A stretch of 64,000 nucleotides of DNA from Desulfomonilaceae bacterium (GTDB lineage Bacteria > Desulfobacterota > Desulfomonilia > Desulfomonilales > Desulfomonilaceae). Below the pieces are notes generated by a model. That model saw nothing but the letters and a program-made list of their open reading frames with translations. It was not told the origin of the DNA and made no database searches. A program made the translations under genes and the position numbers. The stretch spans positions 1-64,000 of the forward strand of contig JBAZSD010000002.1 in assembly GCA_041662605.1 (NCBI GenBank), written 5' to 3'. Positions 42,242 through 51,135 of the stretch are shown here, piece by piece. How positions within the stretch are numbered: position 1 is the first letter of the stretch; every line of letters begins with the position of its first letter.

Positions 42242-44887
42242 TTAAGCATTCATCTCAGACCAAAACTTTGCGTCCAGGTGATACTTACCTTCCAGAAAAC
42301 TCTGAGCGATTGCCGTTACACTCGCCTCAGACTGCATTAACATGTCCATTTGCCTGGTGAATTGGAGCAATCTACCTATCAAGTCCAGTTTGGCGCGGAT
42401 TTCAATCTCATCATATTTGTAGTAACGAGCGTCTACTCTATCCTCACGCGTCTCCACCTGAAAACCTATTTCCTCAAAAATGATACCTATGCATCGGGCG
42501 CGCCTGTTTCTACGGATGTCGTCCGCAGCCCCTCCCTTAAATGAAAATGTCACATAATTCTTGTTGGTGGAGTCACTGCAGAATGCGTCCAGCACACTGT
42601 AATGATAGCCTATCCTGGAGCTAAAATTTAAGTATTTGTCGGAGATTATTGCATAACTCTTGTCTCCAAAACGCTCTGTCATCATATTTGGAGCAAACAT
42701 CTGCTCTCTCATCACAGAAAAGAAACCTCCCAGATCAATAGGCTTAGACCCGAGCTGGCGAAGGTCTTCTCTCAACATACCCGAAAGCAGGGATTGTAGC
42801 GGTACAGATAAAATCTCTTCTACCGAAACAAACCTTGCCCTGTCAGTTACATCCTTGAAGCCGCCTCCGAGGTCTATGATGTGAAGATCCAGCGGGATGG
42901 GCGCCCTAAGTTTTTTTGCCCCTGCGCCATCCGTCTCAGAAACGATGTCGCTTATCTTAAACATTTCCCTGTAGGAAAGTTCGTGAACCAGGCGCATAAT
43001 GTCATGAAGCGTTGAACAATATTCCGGAGCAAAATTTGCCGCTCTAGGGTCTACAAGATGAAGGGGGATTATCAGGTCCGAAACCTTCTGAAGAGCCTGG
43101 TAAACGGGAGTATCCCTCATGCTGGACTCTTTGGTTCGCTGAATTGAGAGGAGTTCCGGAACCTTCCCTGCGTAGATTCTTCCGGAGTAAGCGTCCACGG
43201 TGATTTCAGCCCCCTGCTTGATAACCCTGCTGGCTCCGTCTATCCCTAGCAGAGTAGGTGTGCCGAATTCACGAGCTAGGGACGCCATATGTCCTGTAAC
43301 GCTCCCTGCATCGGTAACGATAGCTGAAGCCTTTTTCATGACAACTACGAACTGAGGTGTCGAATGCGGAGCTATCAAGATTCCATCTGTTGGGAAATCC
43401 AGGAGGTCCGCATCCGTCTTTACATGGTGAGCCAGACCGTATCCAATTCCAGGGAACGCAGGGGATCCTCCTTCAAGTATGACATCATAACCTTCTACTG
43501 CTGGAAAAGCGTCAATGCCTGACTTCTCTACGATATCTTCGATTCGTAATGGTCTTGCCTGGAGAATCAGCAATCTACCCGAACCGTCAAGGGCCCATTC
43601 GATGTCCTGCGGACAGTGGTAGTGGTTTTCAAGCTTAATCGCGTAACCAGCCAGTTCCTTTATCTGCTCATTCGTGAGACAAGCCTCCCTTCGTTTCGCC
43701 TCTGGAACCTCGGCTTCTTCAACTCCTCCGCCTTGCTTTAGCTTCAATTGAACCGGTTTTTCGCTTATTGACTTTTCTAATATTGTAAGATCATCGTTTT
43801 TTGACACAAAATAATTATCCGGATTTACAACCCCATCCACAGCGTAAGGCCCCAATCCCCATACAGCGTTGATTAGCGCCTCATCCTTGGCCATATCGAA
43901 TGGATGTCTGGAGTATATGACGCCACTGGCTTCAGAATCTATCATCTCGATACACGCCACACTCATTGAGATATCTTCATCCCTTATTCCCTTGTTCAGT
44001 CTGTAGGTTAGGGCCCTGGCGTTGTACAGACTTGCCACCACGGCCTTGTACGCCTCAATTATTTCACTTTCGGTGACATTTAAAACAGTCTGATATTGTC
44101 CGGCGAAAGAAAGAGCGCTGTCTTCACCTATGGCGCTGCTGCGCATAGCCACACGTAGTTTTTCAGTTTTCAAACAGGCGCCTCGGTCTTTGACTGTTTT
44201 GACCAATGCCTTATAAGCTGACATGACAGCGTCTGTCAGTTCTTGTGGAACTTGAGCTTTCAATATGAGATCCTGGATTTGTTGACTCGCTGCGTTAATT
44301 GCTCCCGGATCCTCGGGGTCAAGATTTACCCTTAGCCTTGTTATCCGATCCAACAGATCATTTGATTCGAGAAAATAGCCACACGCCGCTGTCGTAATTG
44401 CGAAGCCCTCCGGTATGGCTAATCCAACCCTATTTCGCAACTCTCCAAGGTTTGCGTTCTTCCCGCCGACCCAATCAGCCATTTCTTTGGTTATTTCTGA
44501 ATAAGGCAGAGTGTAATCTGTAATCTGGAGATCCTGACCCTTATTTAGCTCTTCGTTGATTCGATTGTTGATTTCATCGACACACTTGAAAAGCATAGGA
44601 TAATTATGTCGTGAGAGATCATCCAGACTTTTCACCATTCTGAGTGTGTGAAAAACACAGCGCGCCACTTGCGTCTTAACATAGGACATGCCGAAAATGT
44701 TTTGCCCACGGAGTTTTTGCTCGATATCCGTGATTATATCGAGCATCTCAGTATTAGAAGCTAGTAAATCTTTAAAACAGGCGTATTTGAACCTAAAAAC
44801 ACGGGACACTTTATCATTGACGAGTCGCTTATCCTGTCTTGTCAAAGGTTTTATTAGTTCCATGATTCTGGTCAGGATGTTGGCCAT
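42242..44887 (-). CDS. PEP-synthase/PPDK-like protein with atypical N- and C-terminal regions
   Basis: An 881-residue protein. Residues ~1-110 are an unrecognised helical region. Residues ~125-465 form the ATP-grasp domain of pyruvate,water dikinase (VGGKNANLGEL, RSSAIGEDSALSFAGQYQT, DIEWALD...LLILQARP). Then comes the swivelling phosphohistidine domain, with His533 in GSVTGHMA. The usual TIM-barrel PEP/pyruvate domain is not visible in the remaining ~350 residues, which have another pattern (DLGGGF, RARCIGIIFEEIGF). It may phosphorylate something other than pyruvate. The gene is read from a sigma-54 promoter and shares an enhancer palindrome with the TauE operon. Confidence 0.8.
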   Translation of the reverse strand: MANILTRIMELIKPLTRQDKRLVNDKVSRVFRFKYACFKDLLASNTEMLDIITDIEQKLRGQNIFGMSYVKTQVARCVFHTLRMVKSLDDLSRHNYPMLFKCVDEINNRINEELNKGQDLQITDYTLPYSEITKEMADWVGGKNANLGELRNRVGLAIPEGFAITTAACGYFLESNDLLDRITRLRVNLDPEDPGAINAASQQIQDLILKAQVPQELTDAVMSAYKALVKTVKDRGACLKTEKLRVAMRSSAIGEDSALSFAGQYQTVLNVTESEIIEAYKAVVASLYNARALTYRLNKGIRDEDISMSVACIEMIDSEASGVIYSRHPFDMAKDEALINAVWGLGPYAVDGVVNPDNYFVSKNDDLTILEKSISEKPVQLKLKQGGGVEEAEVPEAKRREACLTNEQIKELAGYAIKLENHYHCPQDIEWALDGSGRLLILQARPLRIEDIVEKSGIDAFPAVEGYDVILEGGSPAFPGIGYGLAHHVKTDADLLDFPTDGILIAPHSTPQFVVVMKKASAIVTDAGSVTGHMASLAREFGTPTLLGIDGASRVIKQGAEITVDAYSGRIYAGKVPELLSIQRTKESSMRDTPVYQALQKVSDLIIPLHLVDPRAANFAPEYCSTLHDIMRLVHELSYREMFKISDIVSETDGAGAKKLRAPIPLDLHIIDLGGGFKDVTDRARFVSVEEILSVPLQSLLSGMLREDLRQLGSKPIDLGGFFSVMREQMFAPNMMTERFGDKSYAIISDKYLNFSSRIGYHYSVLDAFCSDSTNKNYVTFSFKGGAADDIRRNRRARCIGIIFEEIGFQVETREDRVDARYYKYDEIEIRAKLDLIGRLLQFTRQMDMLMQSEASVTAIAQSFLEGKYHLDAKFWSEMNA

Positions 44888-44952
44888 ATACTATACCTTC
44901 CCTGGATAACCCATGTTCGAAACGGGTGAAAACTGCCTTCAGGATTAGTAGG

Positions 44953-44968
44953 AGCAATTATTGTGCCT
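44953..44968 (-). promoter_or_regulatory. Sigma-54 promoter of the PEP-synthase-like gene
   Basis: On the minus strand the sequence is AGGCAC-AATAA-TTGCT, with GG (44967-44966) and GC (44955-44954) exactly 10 bp apart. Only the first consensus T is replaced by A. The transcript start would be near 44942, giving a leader of about 55 nt before ATG 44887. Confidence 0.7.
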
Positions 44969-45069
44969 CAAGATGTTGGCCCACAGAAACGTATCGAATA
45001 GTCCGATCTCCTGCAAACCGTTGATAATTAAAAGTTGTCCTCATGCAAAAAGGATTCGTTCAGTCTCTG

Positions 45070-45090
45070 TTTTTTACACGTTGTAAAAAA
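45070..45090. promoter_or_regulatory. Enhancer-like palindrome shared by two divergent sigma-54 promoters
   Basis: Nine-base arms TTTTTTACA and TGTAAAAAA surround CGT. The centre (45080) lies 113.5 bp from the GG element of the minus promoter and 113.5 bp from that of the plus promoter. It matches the palindrome at 38412-38426. No other signal is seen in the 44888-45278 spacer besides the two promoters. Confidence 0.65.
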
Positions 45091-45191
45091 AACGGACACT
45101 ATCTCTCAAATCTTAAGACTTCTCTAACCCGCCTTTTTTTCAAGCTCTCTATATCATCTGATTTAGACAGATAAGACTTTCCTCAATTTCC

Positions 45192-45207
45192 TGGCATAAG
45201 CGTTGCA
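45192..45207 (+). promoter_or_regulatory. Sigma-54 promoter of the TauE operon
   Basis: TGGCAT-AAGCG-TTGCA has GG at 45193-45194 and GC at 45205-45206 with 10 bp between them. The start would be near 45218, about 60 bp before the small membrane-protein gene at 45279. Confidence 0.72.
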
Positions 45208-45278
45208 TCCCATATGGCAGACCGATCACAAACATTTGCATCGCTATGTGATCACCAATCTCCAAGGAGGTTTCGATA

Positions 45279-45581
45279 ATGAGAAAACATTTTCGCAGGT
45301 TGCTCGCTTTGGGCGCAGCCGTTTTCACCGTATTTTTACCCGAGCTTGTAAGGGCAGCCGGTCCCGCTGCAGAAATGCTCATCGTTGTAGCGGACAGTCG
45401 TAGGGTGGGCGCCGGATGGGCGCGATACTTCGTGGATTCGTACAACACAAACCCCCTATGGTTCGGACTCGAGTGCACGATAATAACAGCTTTCATGGGA
45501 GTCACCCTCGGGTTAATCACAGATCAAATCATGAAACATGTTGGGATCGACCTGACATCCAGAAAAATTATCGAGCATTGA
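45279..45581 (+). CDS. Small membrane protein preceding the TauE exporter
   Basis: A 100-residue protein with an N-terminal signal or first helix (LLALGAAVFTVFLPELVRAAG) and a second hydrophobic helix (LECTIITAFMGVTLGLIT), with a short charged tail. The ribosome-binding site (AAGGAGG) precedes the ATG by 8 nt. It lies 51 bp before the TauE gene and is likely its accessory subunit. No family name is recognised with certainty. Confidence 0.75.
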   Translation: MRKHFRRLLALGAAVFTVFLPELVRAAGPAAEMLIVVADSRRVGAGWARYFVDSYNTNPLWFGLECTIITAFMGVTLGLITDQIMKHVGIDLTSRKIIEH

Positions 45582-45632
45582 TGCCGATTTCACTGGGAAT
45601 CACCGTAAAAAGCATCAGCTAGGAGGAATGAA

Positions 45633-46661
45633 ATGTTGGAATGGTACACCATGTATATGCCCATTTCAGGCGTAGATATATTCTGGCCTGGATTGGTCTT
45701 GATAGGCTTCTCTGTAGGATGTATCGGCGGATTCTTTGGAATGGGCGGCGCCTGGATGGTTACTCCCGGTCTAAACATCCTGGGTTTCCCGATGGCTTTC
45801 GCAATCGGGACGGATATAGCGCATATAGCCGGTAAATCGATGATCTCAACATTTCGACATGCTAAGTTTGGAAATGTCGATTATAAGTTGGGACTTATAA
45901 TGATCGTAGGAACGGTTATCGGTATAGAAATCGGCGCTCAGATAGTCATGTACCTTGAGCGCTTAGGCCAGGTGGGTCCGGTTGTCCGATGGGCATATAT
46001 CGTACTCCTCGCCCTAATTTGTATTATGGTTTTCTATGATTATTACAAAGCGGACAAGAAAAGGAAAGCTGGAGATATTGGAGAGCGCGGAGCCGAAGGT
46101 ATCACCTGGTATAAGACACTCCATCGGATCAAGATACCCCCAATGGTTCATTTTAAAACAGCGGGATTTACCTGTTCGGCCTGGCTGCCGATTATGGTGA
46201 GTTTCCTCACAGGTATACTGGCAGGGTTCCTGGGAATCGGTGGTGGGTTGATTCGCATGCCCGCCCTCGTTTACCTGATTGGCTGTCCGACACATATAGC
46301 GGTCGGAACAGATCTGTTCGAGGTTATGATTTCCGGACTCTACGGAACATTCACTTATGGAGCCAAAGGCCGAATTGAAATCTACGCTGTTTTCGTAATG
46401 CTGCTCGGCGCGGCAATTGGGGCCCAGATAGGAACCGTCGCCACAAAATACGCCAAGGGATATGGCATTCGTGTCGCTTTTGGTCTGGCGGTTCTAGCGT
46501 GTATGGTTTCCATAATTCTTAAGCAGTACAAAATCGATACAGCAGCTACAGTGCTGATATTGGGAGCGGTAGGAAGCATTTGTGTCTACATTTGCTGGAT
46601 AATGTTTAGTGGCGCGGCCAAAGAATTGCGGGAAAAGAAGGCCGCTTCTCATCAGGTCTAA
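45633..46661 (+). CDS. TauE/SafE-family anion (sulfite/sulfonate-type) exporter
   Basis: A 342-residue polytopic membrane protein with two internal repeats of GGFFGMGGAWMVTPGLNI and GFLGIGGGLIRMPALVYL, the family signature, and about eight to nine helices. The family exports organosulfonates, sulfite or related anions; substrate here is unproven. ATG 45633 is preceded by AGGAGG. A central soluble loop (~res. 140-175) is charged. It is the main gene of a sigma-54-driven operon together with its small neighbours. Confidence 0.88.
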   Translation: MLEWYTMYMPISGVDIFWPGLVLIGFSVGCIGGFFGMGGAWMVTPGLNILGFPMAFAIGTDIAHIAGKSMISTFRHAKFGNVDYKLGLIMIVGTVIGIEIGAQIVMYLERLGQVGPVVRWAYIVLLALICIMVFYDYYKADKKRKAGDIGERGAEGITWYKTLHRIKIPPMVHFKTAGFTCSAWLPIMVSFLTGILAGFLGIGGGLIRMPALVYLIGCPTHIAVGTDLFEVMISGLYGTFTYGAKGRIEIYAVFVMLLGAAIGAQIGTVATKYAKGYGIRVAFGLAVLACMVSIILKQYKIDTAATVLILGAVGSICVYICWIMFSGAAKELREKKAASHQV

Positions 46662-46693
46662 CAGGCCGCATCAGATAACGAGGTAAGGTAAAA

Positions 46694-47032
46694 ATGAAAA
46701 AGAGACTTTGCTTGTATTATATCGGTTGCGTTTTGACTCTTCTCCTTCTGGCGCTTCCCGCAATGGCAGCGGAAGTATTACAGGGCAAAACCGTAACCAA
46801 TGACCTGAACACCAAAATGATAACCGTTGAGGAATATGACTTAAAGATTACTCCGCAGAATAAATATGGCAGTCCAACGGGTAAGACACTGGTTTTCGAC
46901 CTGTCAGACGCACTCATCGGTAAACAGGCGGTTCCCGGAGATGTCGTCAGGATTGCCTATAAAGTTGTGGACGGCAAGAATAAGGCAATAAGGATAATGA
47001 ACGTAACAAGACAAGACATCATGAAAAAATAA
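46694..47032 (+). CDS. Small exported protein of the TauE operon
   Basis: A 112-residue protein with a clear signal peptide (LTLLLLALPAMAA-EVLQG) and a mature ~88-residue beta-rich domain (GKTVTNDLNTKMITVEEYDLKI, GDVVRIAYKVVDG). It resembles OB-like or DUF5666-type periplasmic domains, but the family is not certain. It ends 14 bp before a strong terminator, so it closes the operon of 45279-47032. Confidence 0.78.
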   Translation: MKKRLCLYYIGCVLTLLLLALPAMAAEVLQGKTVTNDLNTKMITVEEYDLKITPQNKYGSPTGKTLVFDLSDALIGKQAVPGDVVRIAYKVVDGKNKAIRIMNVTRQDIMKK

Positions 47033-47045
47033 ACACATCATAACA

Positions 47046-47085
47046 GGGTCCGCATGATATCCTGAATGGATCCTCATGCGGGCCC
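47046..47085. terminator. Bidirectional terminator between convergent genes
   Basis: Arms GGGTCCGCATGA (47046-47057) and TCATGCGGGCCC (47074-47085) pair over 12 bp with one G-U pair, and inner ATCC/GGAT extend it. It lies between the stops of the plus gene (47032) and the minus gene (47101). Confidence 0.78.
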
Positions 47086-47100
47086 AATTCTCACTTGCCC

Positions 47101-48639
47101 CTAATTTACAGCCTTTTCTCCCAAATTAACGATCAATGTCTTGTAATCCCTTACCGTGACTTGCCCCGGCGGTCCTGCTTTTACCCTGAACACATTTTTG
47201 ACATCAGTGTAAATTACCTCTGCTTTTACCGAATTCTTCAATCTGGAATGAAGGGCGGCTAGTGACGCGCAATACAGCAGGTCAGTAATAGCAAGTTCCA
47301 CGATGGTCCTGGAGGTCAGAACGACGTGCGAACCTGGAGCGTCCTTGACATGGAACCATGTGTCCCCTTCGTGAGCTTTGTTCCTGAGAATAAAATCGTT
47401 GCCCAACGAACTTTTGCCGACAAACACTTTTAGGCCTGATGGACTGACGTACTCACGAACAGGTGGTTGGGAACGGTGAATAGGTTTCTTCCTCTTTTGG
47501 CCCTGAGGGGAACCGTGATCAATTTTTCGATTCACATTTGTTTCTGAAGACAAGGATTCCAGTTCTTCCTGAGTTTGAGCTTCTTCAACAAAAAATAGTA
47601 GATCCTCCAGCGCCCTCTTCTCTTCCAAAGTACGTTCCAGCCTATCCTTGGCAGTAAGAATTCCTCGCTTGCCTTTTGCCGAGAGAGCGAAAAACCTCCG
47701 CATGTTCGCCACTGGCGCCAAGGCTGGGTTAAGGGGAACATTGACCGTCTCACCAGTCTCCCAATCAATCACGTCGACATTTGAAGCGCCTTTTCGAACA
47801 CTACCCAAAACGGTTTTGAGAAGTTCGCCGGATTTTCCATGCTGAGTATATTTTTCCAGTCGTTCGATGTCTTTCTCTATTTTACGACTTCGGGTTTCTA
47901 ATGAACGGATTTTTGAACGCACAGGTCGAGAAACCTCACGTCGAAAATTTTCGATTAACGCGCCGGTGAGCAGACTACTGTAAAAGGCGTCAACCCGATC
48001 ATTGGTCGGAGAAGGCATAACGACTTCGATTTGTCCAGACTCGGTCAACAACGATGGCGCTCTTGGCGTAGTTGATCCAGGAATAGGATCAACCGTTTCG
48101 AGAAATGTACGTTTACTAACTGAAGGGGACCTCTCGTTTGTTTTTTTTGGGGGAAGCTGGTAGTTCAGGCCAGGATATACGGCTCTCTTTCCATCGGCTT
48201 TGTCTGGAATATGGTGGAGACAGTCCAAAATCAAGTTTTTGTCCGCGTCTATATAAATAATATTGGAGTCTCGGCCTAACAACTCCAGAGTTAAATTGCG
48301 TTTCAATCTGGCTTCTCGAGGTCCCATTTCGCATGAAATGGTTACAATTCTATCATCACTAAGGCATGAAAACCGCGTTATTCTCGCGTTTGAGAGATGG
48401 GCCCTCAGAAAGGCGCAAAATCGGGGTGGCCTCGGCGGATTTGGTATCCTCAGAGTTGTCAGATGTATTCTGCCACGTTGCGGATCAGCGCTCAACATGA
48501 GTCGTCTTTCCCCTCTACCCGGTAAATACAGTTTAAGAGCAAGTTCTCGAGGAAGAGGTTGGAAAATTTTAGAAATCATGGCTCCGACAAGTTCAGCGTT
48601 GAGTTCGGCTACCACTTTTTGAATCGTAGCCAATTCCAT
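47101..48639 (-). CDS. NFACT-family protein (RqcH/FbpA/Tae2-like)
   Basis: This 512-residue protein has an NFACT-N domain (res. 1-190, RIVTISCE with the D-R signature), a coiled-coil middle (res. 250-360) and a C-terminal NFACT-R domain (VSPSGLKVFVGKSSLGNDFILRNKA, DTWFHVKDAPGSHVVL). In Firmicutes such proteins bind obstructed 50S-tRNA-nascent chains and add C-terminal Ala tails. Whether this homologue does so is inference. It is divergent from the decarboxylase gene. Confidence 0.9.
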   Translation of the reverse strand: MELATIQKVVAELNAELVGAMISKIFQPLPRELALKLYLPGRGERRLMLSADPQRGRIHLTTLRIPNPPRPPRFCAFLRAHLSNARITRFSCLSDDRIVTISCEMGPREARLKRNLTLELLGRDSNIIYIDADKNLILDCLHHIPDKADGKRAVYPGLNYQLPPKKTNERSPSVSKRTFLETVDPIPGSTTPRAPSLLTESGQIEVVMPSPTNDRVDAFYSSLLTGALIENFRREVSRPVRSKIRSLETRSRKIEKDIERLEKYTQHGKSGELLKTVLGSVRKGASNVDVIDWETGETVNVPLNPALAPVANMRRFFALSAKGKRGILTAKDRLERTLEEKRALEDLLFFVEEAQTQEELESLSSETNVNRKIDHGSPQGQKRKKPIHRSQPPVREYVSPSGLKVFVGKSSLGNDFILRNKAHEGDTWFHVKDAPGSHVVLTSRTIVELAITDLLYCASLAALHSRLKNSVKAEVIYTDVKNVFRVKAGPPGQVTVRDYKTLIVNLGEKAVN

Positions 48640-48845
48640 TCATTAAAATCCTTTCATTATCAAACCTTGTTCGGCGCTTACACTAAAGCCGGGCACAGTC
48701 ACGCTGTTTGACAGGCGCAGGGGCGTCTGTTAATGATTATCGTAGAATTTCAATCGATTGGGCTCCGATCAAGCCATAAAGAGCCGTTATCTTTTTGACT
48801 GGCAGCCTAAACATGCTACTTGACCTTTTTTAAAAGGGAATCCCA

Positions 48846-50207
48846 ATGACATTGGAAACCAGAACCATTGAACTACTTCCGGAAGCCTTGAAGATCCTGG
48901 AATCGGGATTCGCTGAATTGCCCGAGTTTACGCCAATAATACAGATTGAATCAATACAGGAAGTCCTAAATGAGGCGGCGTCCCGAATGAAGGACAATTA
49001 TCCTTATCATCATCCGTATTATATTGGCCAAATGCTGAAACCTCCGCACCCTGTCGCTCGGCTGGCGTACATCTTGTCCTTATGGATAAATCCAAATAAC
49101 CATGCCCTCGATGGAGGTCGCGCAAGCTCCGCCATGGAGAAGGAAGCTGTAGCCCAGATCGCTAAAATGTTTGGGTGGGACTCCTTTGTCGGGCACCTTT
49201 GTAGTGGCGGGACAATGGCGAATCTCGAAGCGCTGTGGATTTCCGGCCGCCTGAAACCGGACCAGGTGGTTCTTGCTTCTGAGCAGGCCCACTATACTCA
49301 TTCCAGAATCTGTTCTGTTTTGAAAATACCTTTTGATTCGGTCCGTGCGGATGACAAAGCTAAAATGAGCGTCTCCGCCTTAAAGCAACGCCTTGACCAG
49401 GGCAATGTCGGAACAGTAGTCGTCACGCTAGGCACTACAGCCACAGGATCGATAGATCCGTTACCTGAGATACTTGAACTGCAGCGATTTTATGGATTCA
49501 GAATTCATGTCGATGCGGCTTACGGAGGTTATTTCATTTTGTTGGAAGACCTCCCCTCTGAAATCCGTAAGGCGTACGATGCGATGGGTCAGGCGGATTC
49601 AATAGTCATCGATCCCCACAAGCACGGGCTTCAACCTTATGGTTGTGGCTGTGTGATCTTTAAGGACCCATCGGTAGGCGTTTATTACAAGCACGACTCC
49701 CCTTACACCTATTTTACTTCATCCGAACTTCACCTAGGGGAAATTAGCCTGGAGTGTTCAAGGCCGGGATCATCGGCTGTGGCTTTATGGGCCACCCAGA
49801 AGATGCTTCCAATGGTCAAGGGAGGCGAATTTGCCGGGGATCTTCTTAAATGCCGTTTAGCCGCTCTTAATTTTTTTGAAAGAATTGAATCTGATTCAAG
49901 ATTCATGACAGGGCCTCGGCCCGAGTTGGACATTGTGGTCTGGGCAGTCAAGTCGCACTCGGCGTCAGACGCTTCCAGACTTGCCGACCTTGTTTTTGAA
50001 ACGGCTGCGCAAAAGCAGCTCCATCTGGCAAAAGCAAATCTGCCCAGAAGTCTGTTCGAAGGCCACTGGAAGGATTTTGAATGGAATCAAGATCATATAA
50101 CATGTCTTAGAAGCGTACTCATGAAACCAGAATCACTCGAATGGACGGACCGAATATGGAATGTTCTGTCAGCCGCTGTTAATGAAGTTCTTGAGCGACG
50201 CCCTTAG
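48846..50207 (+). CDS. Group II PLP-dependent amino-acid decarboxylase
   Basis: A 453-residue PLP enzyme with the Schiff-base motif DPHKHGLQPYGC and substrate-site segments (HVDAAYGGYF, SGGTMANLEALW, TLGTTATGSIDP). It matches aspartate/glutamate/aromatic amino-acid group II decarboxylases (pyridoxal_deC). The specific substrate is not assignable. Its start has AAAGGGAA upstream of ATG 48846. Two genes follow closely; they may be transcribed together. Confidence 0.9.
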   Translation: MTLETRTIELLPEALKILESGFAELPEFTPIIQIESIQEVLNEAASRMKDNYPYHHPYYIGQMLKPPHPVARLAYILSLWINPNNHALDGGRASSAMEKEAVAQIAKMFGWDSFVGHLCSGGTMANLEALWISGRLKPDQVVLASEQAHYTHSRICSVLKIPFDSVRADDKAKMSVSALKQRLDQGNVGTVVVTLGTTATGSIDPLPEILELQRFYGFRIHVDAAYGGYFILLEDLPSEIRKAYDAMGQADSIVIDPHKHGLQPYGCGCVIFKDPSVGVYYKHDSPYTYFTSSELHLGEISLECSRPGSSAVALWATQKMLPMVKGGEFAGDLLKCRLAALNFFERIESDSRFMTGPRPELDIVVWAVKSHSASDASRLADLVFETAAQKQLHLAKANLPRSLFEGHWKDFEWNQDHITCLRSVLMKPESLEWTDRIWNVLSAAVNEVLERRP

Positions 50208-50242
50208 TTTTTAGGAGAGTTTCTATTAAGCATATTAAATCT

Positions 50243-51118
50243 TTGGCGCGTTTTACCCCAGGCCCATCTATAGACCTGCACGTCCACACATCAATGTCCG
50301 ATGGTACCATGACACCTGAAGAGCTGGTTCAGTACGCGGCTACCATCGGCCTTAGGGCGGTCGCCATTACGGATCACGACACTCTGGACGGCATTGAACC
50401 CGCCTTGATGGCTGTTCGCAATCTCGAACTAGACCTTGAAATTGTTCCAGGAGTAGAAATCAGTGCGGATTATGATTTGGGGATTCTTCATGTTCTCGGG
50501 TTTTTTGTAAAATCTGACAACTCAGATCTGCAGAAGTCTTTGAACTTCCTAAGAATTGAGAGACGTTCCAGGATTGCCAAAATCCTGTCAAAGCTCTTGG
50601 CCCAGAACGTTTTCATCAGAGATGAAGAGGTGAAAAAGGCAGCTTCCGGAGGGGTTCCTGGCAGACCTCATGTGGCCAACCTGATGTTTAGAAAAGGGTA
50701 CGTCAAGACTATTCAAGAGGCGTTCGACAGATATTTACGGAAAGGCGCCTGCGCTTACGTTCCCAAAGTAAAGCTGCCGGCTTACAAGGCTATACAATTG
50801 ATTTCATCCGCAGGTGGAATACCCGTAATGGCTCACCCATACTCACTGAATCAGAATGATCCAGAACGTTTTGAAGAAATTCTGCTTTCTCTTATCGACA
50901 TGGGATTGAGAGGGATCGAGGCCTATTATCCCACACATACCAGGGAACAAACTAGAATGTACGTGAGGCTCGCTTCCAAATTCGACATGGTGATCACTGG
51001 TGGAACTGACTATCATGGGGGCAACAAACCGGGAGTTGAGCTTGGATTGTTTCCCGATCGGCCTCCCCTACCGTATTCTCTGCTTGAAGACATGAAAAAG
51101 AGACTGAGTGATTTCTAA
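50243..51118 (+). CDS. PHP-domain phosphoesterase (RNase AM/YciV-like)
   Basis: A 291-residue PHP protein with DLHVHTSMSDGTMTPEEL, ITDHDTLDG, PGVEISADY and VITGGTDYHGG as metal-binding segments, and the AHPYSL motif. YciV-type members degrade 3'-phosphoadenosine 5'-phosphate and short RNA from the 5' end; others are nucleoside-phosphate phosphatases. The ORF opens at TTG 50243, but AGGAGAG at 50213-50219 lies 5 nt before an in-frame ATT at 50225, so a rare ATT start (six residues longer) is possible. Confidence 0.85.
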   Translation: MARFTPGPSIDLHVHTSMSDGTMTPEELVQYAATIGLRAVAITDHDTLDGIEPALMAVRNLELDLEIVPGVEISADYDLGILHVLGFFVKSDNSDLQKSLNFLRIERRSRIAKILSKLLAQNVFIRDEEVKKAASGGVPGRPHVANLMFRKGYVKTIQEAFDRYLRKGACAYVPKVKLPAYKAIQLISSAGGIPVMAHPYSLNQNDPERFEEILLSLIDMGLRGIEAYYPTHTREQTRMYVRLASKFDMVITGGTDYHGGNKPGVELGLFPDRPPLPYSLLEDMKKRLSDF

Positions 51119-51135
51119 CCCTTGCTGGTTGATCT

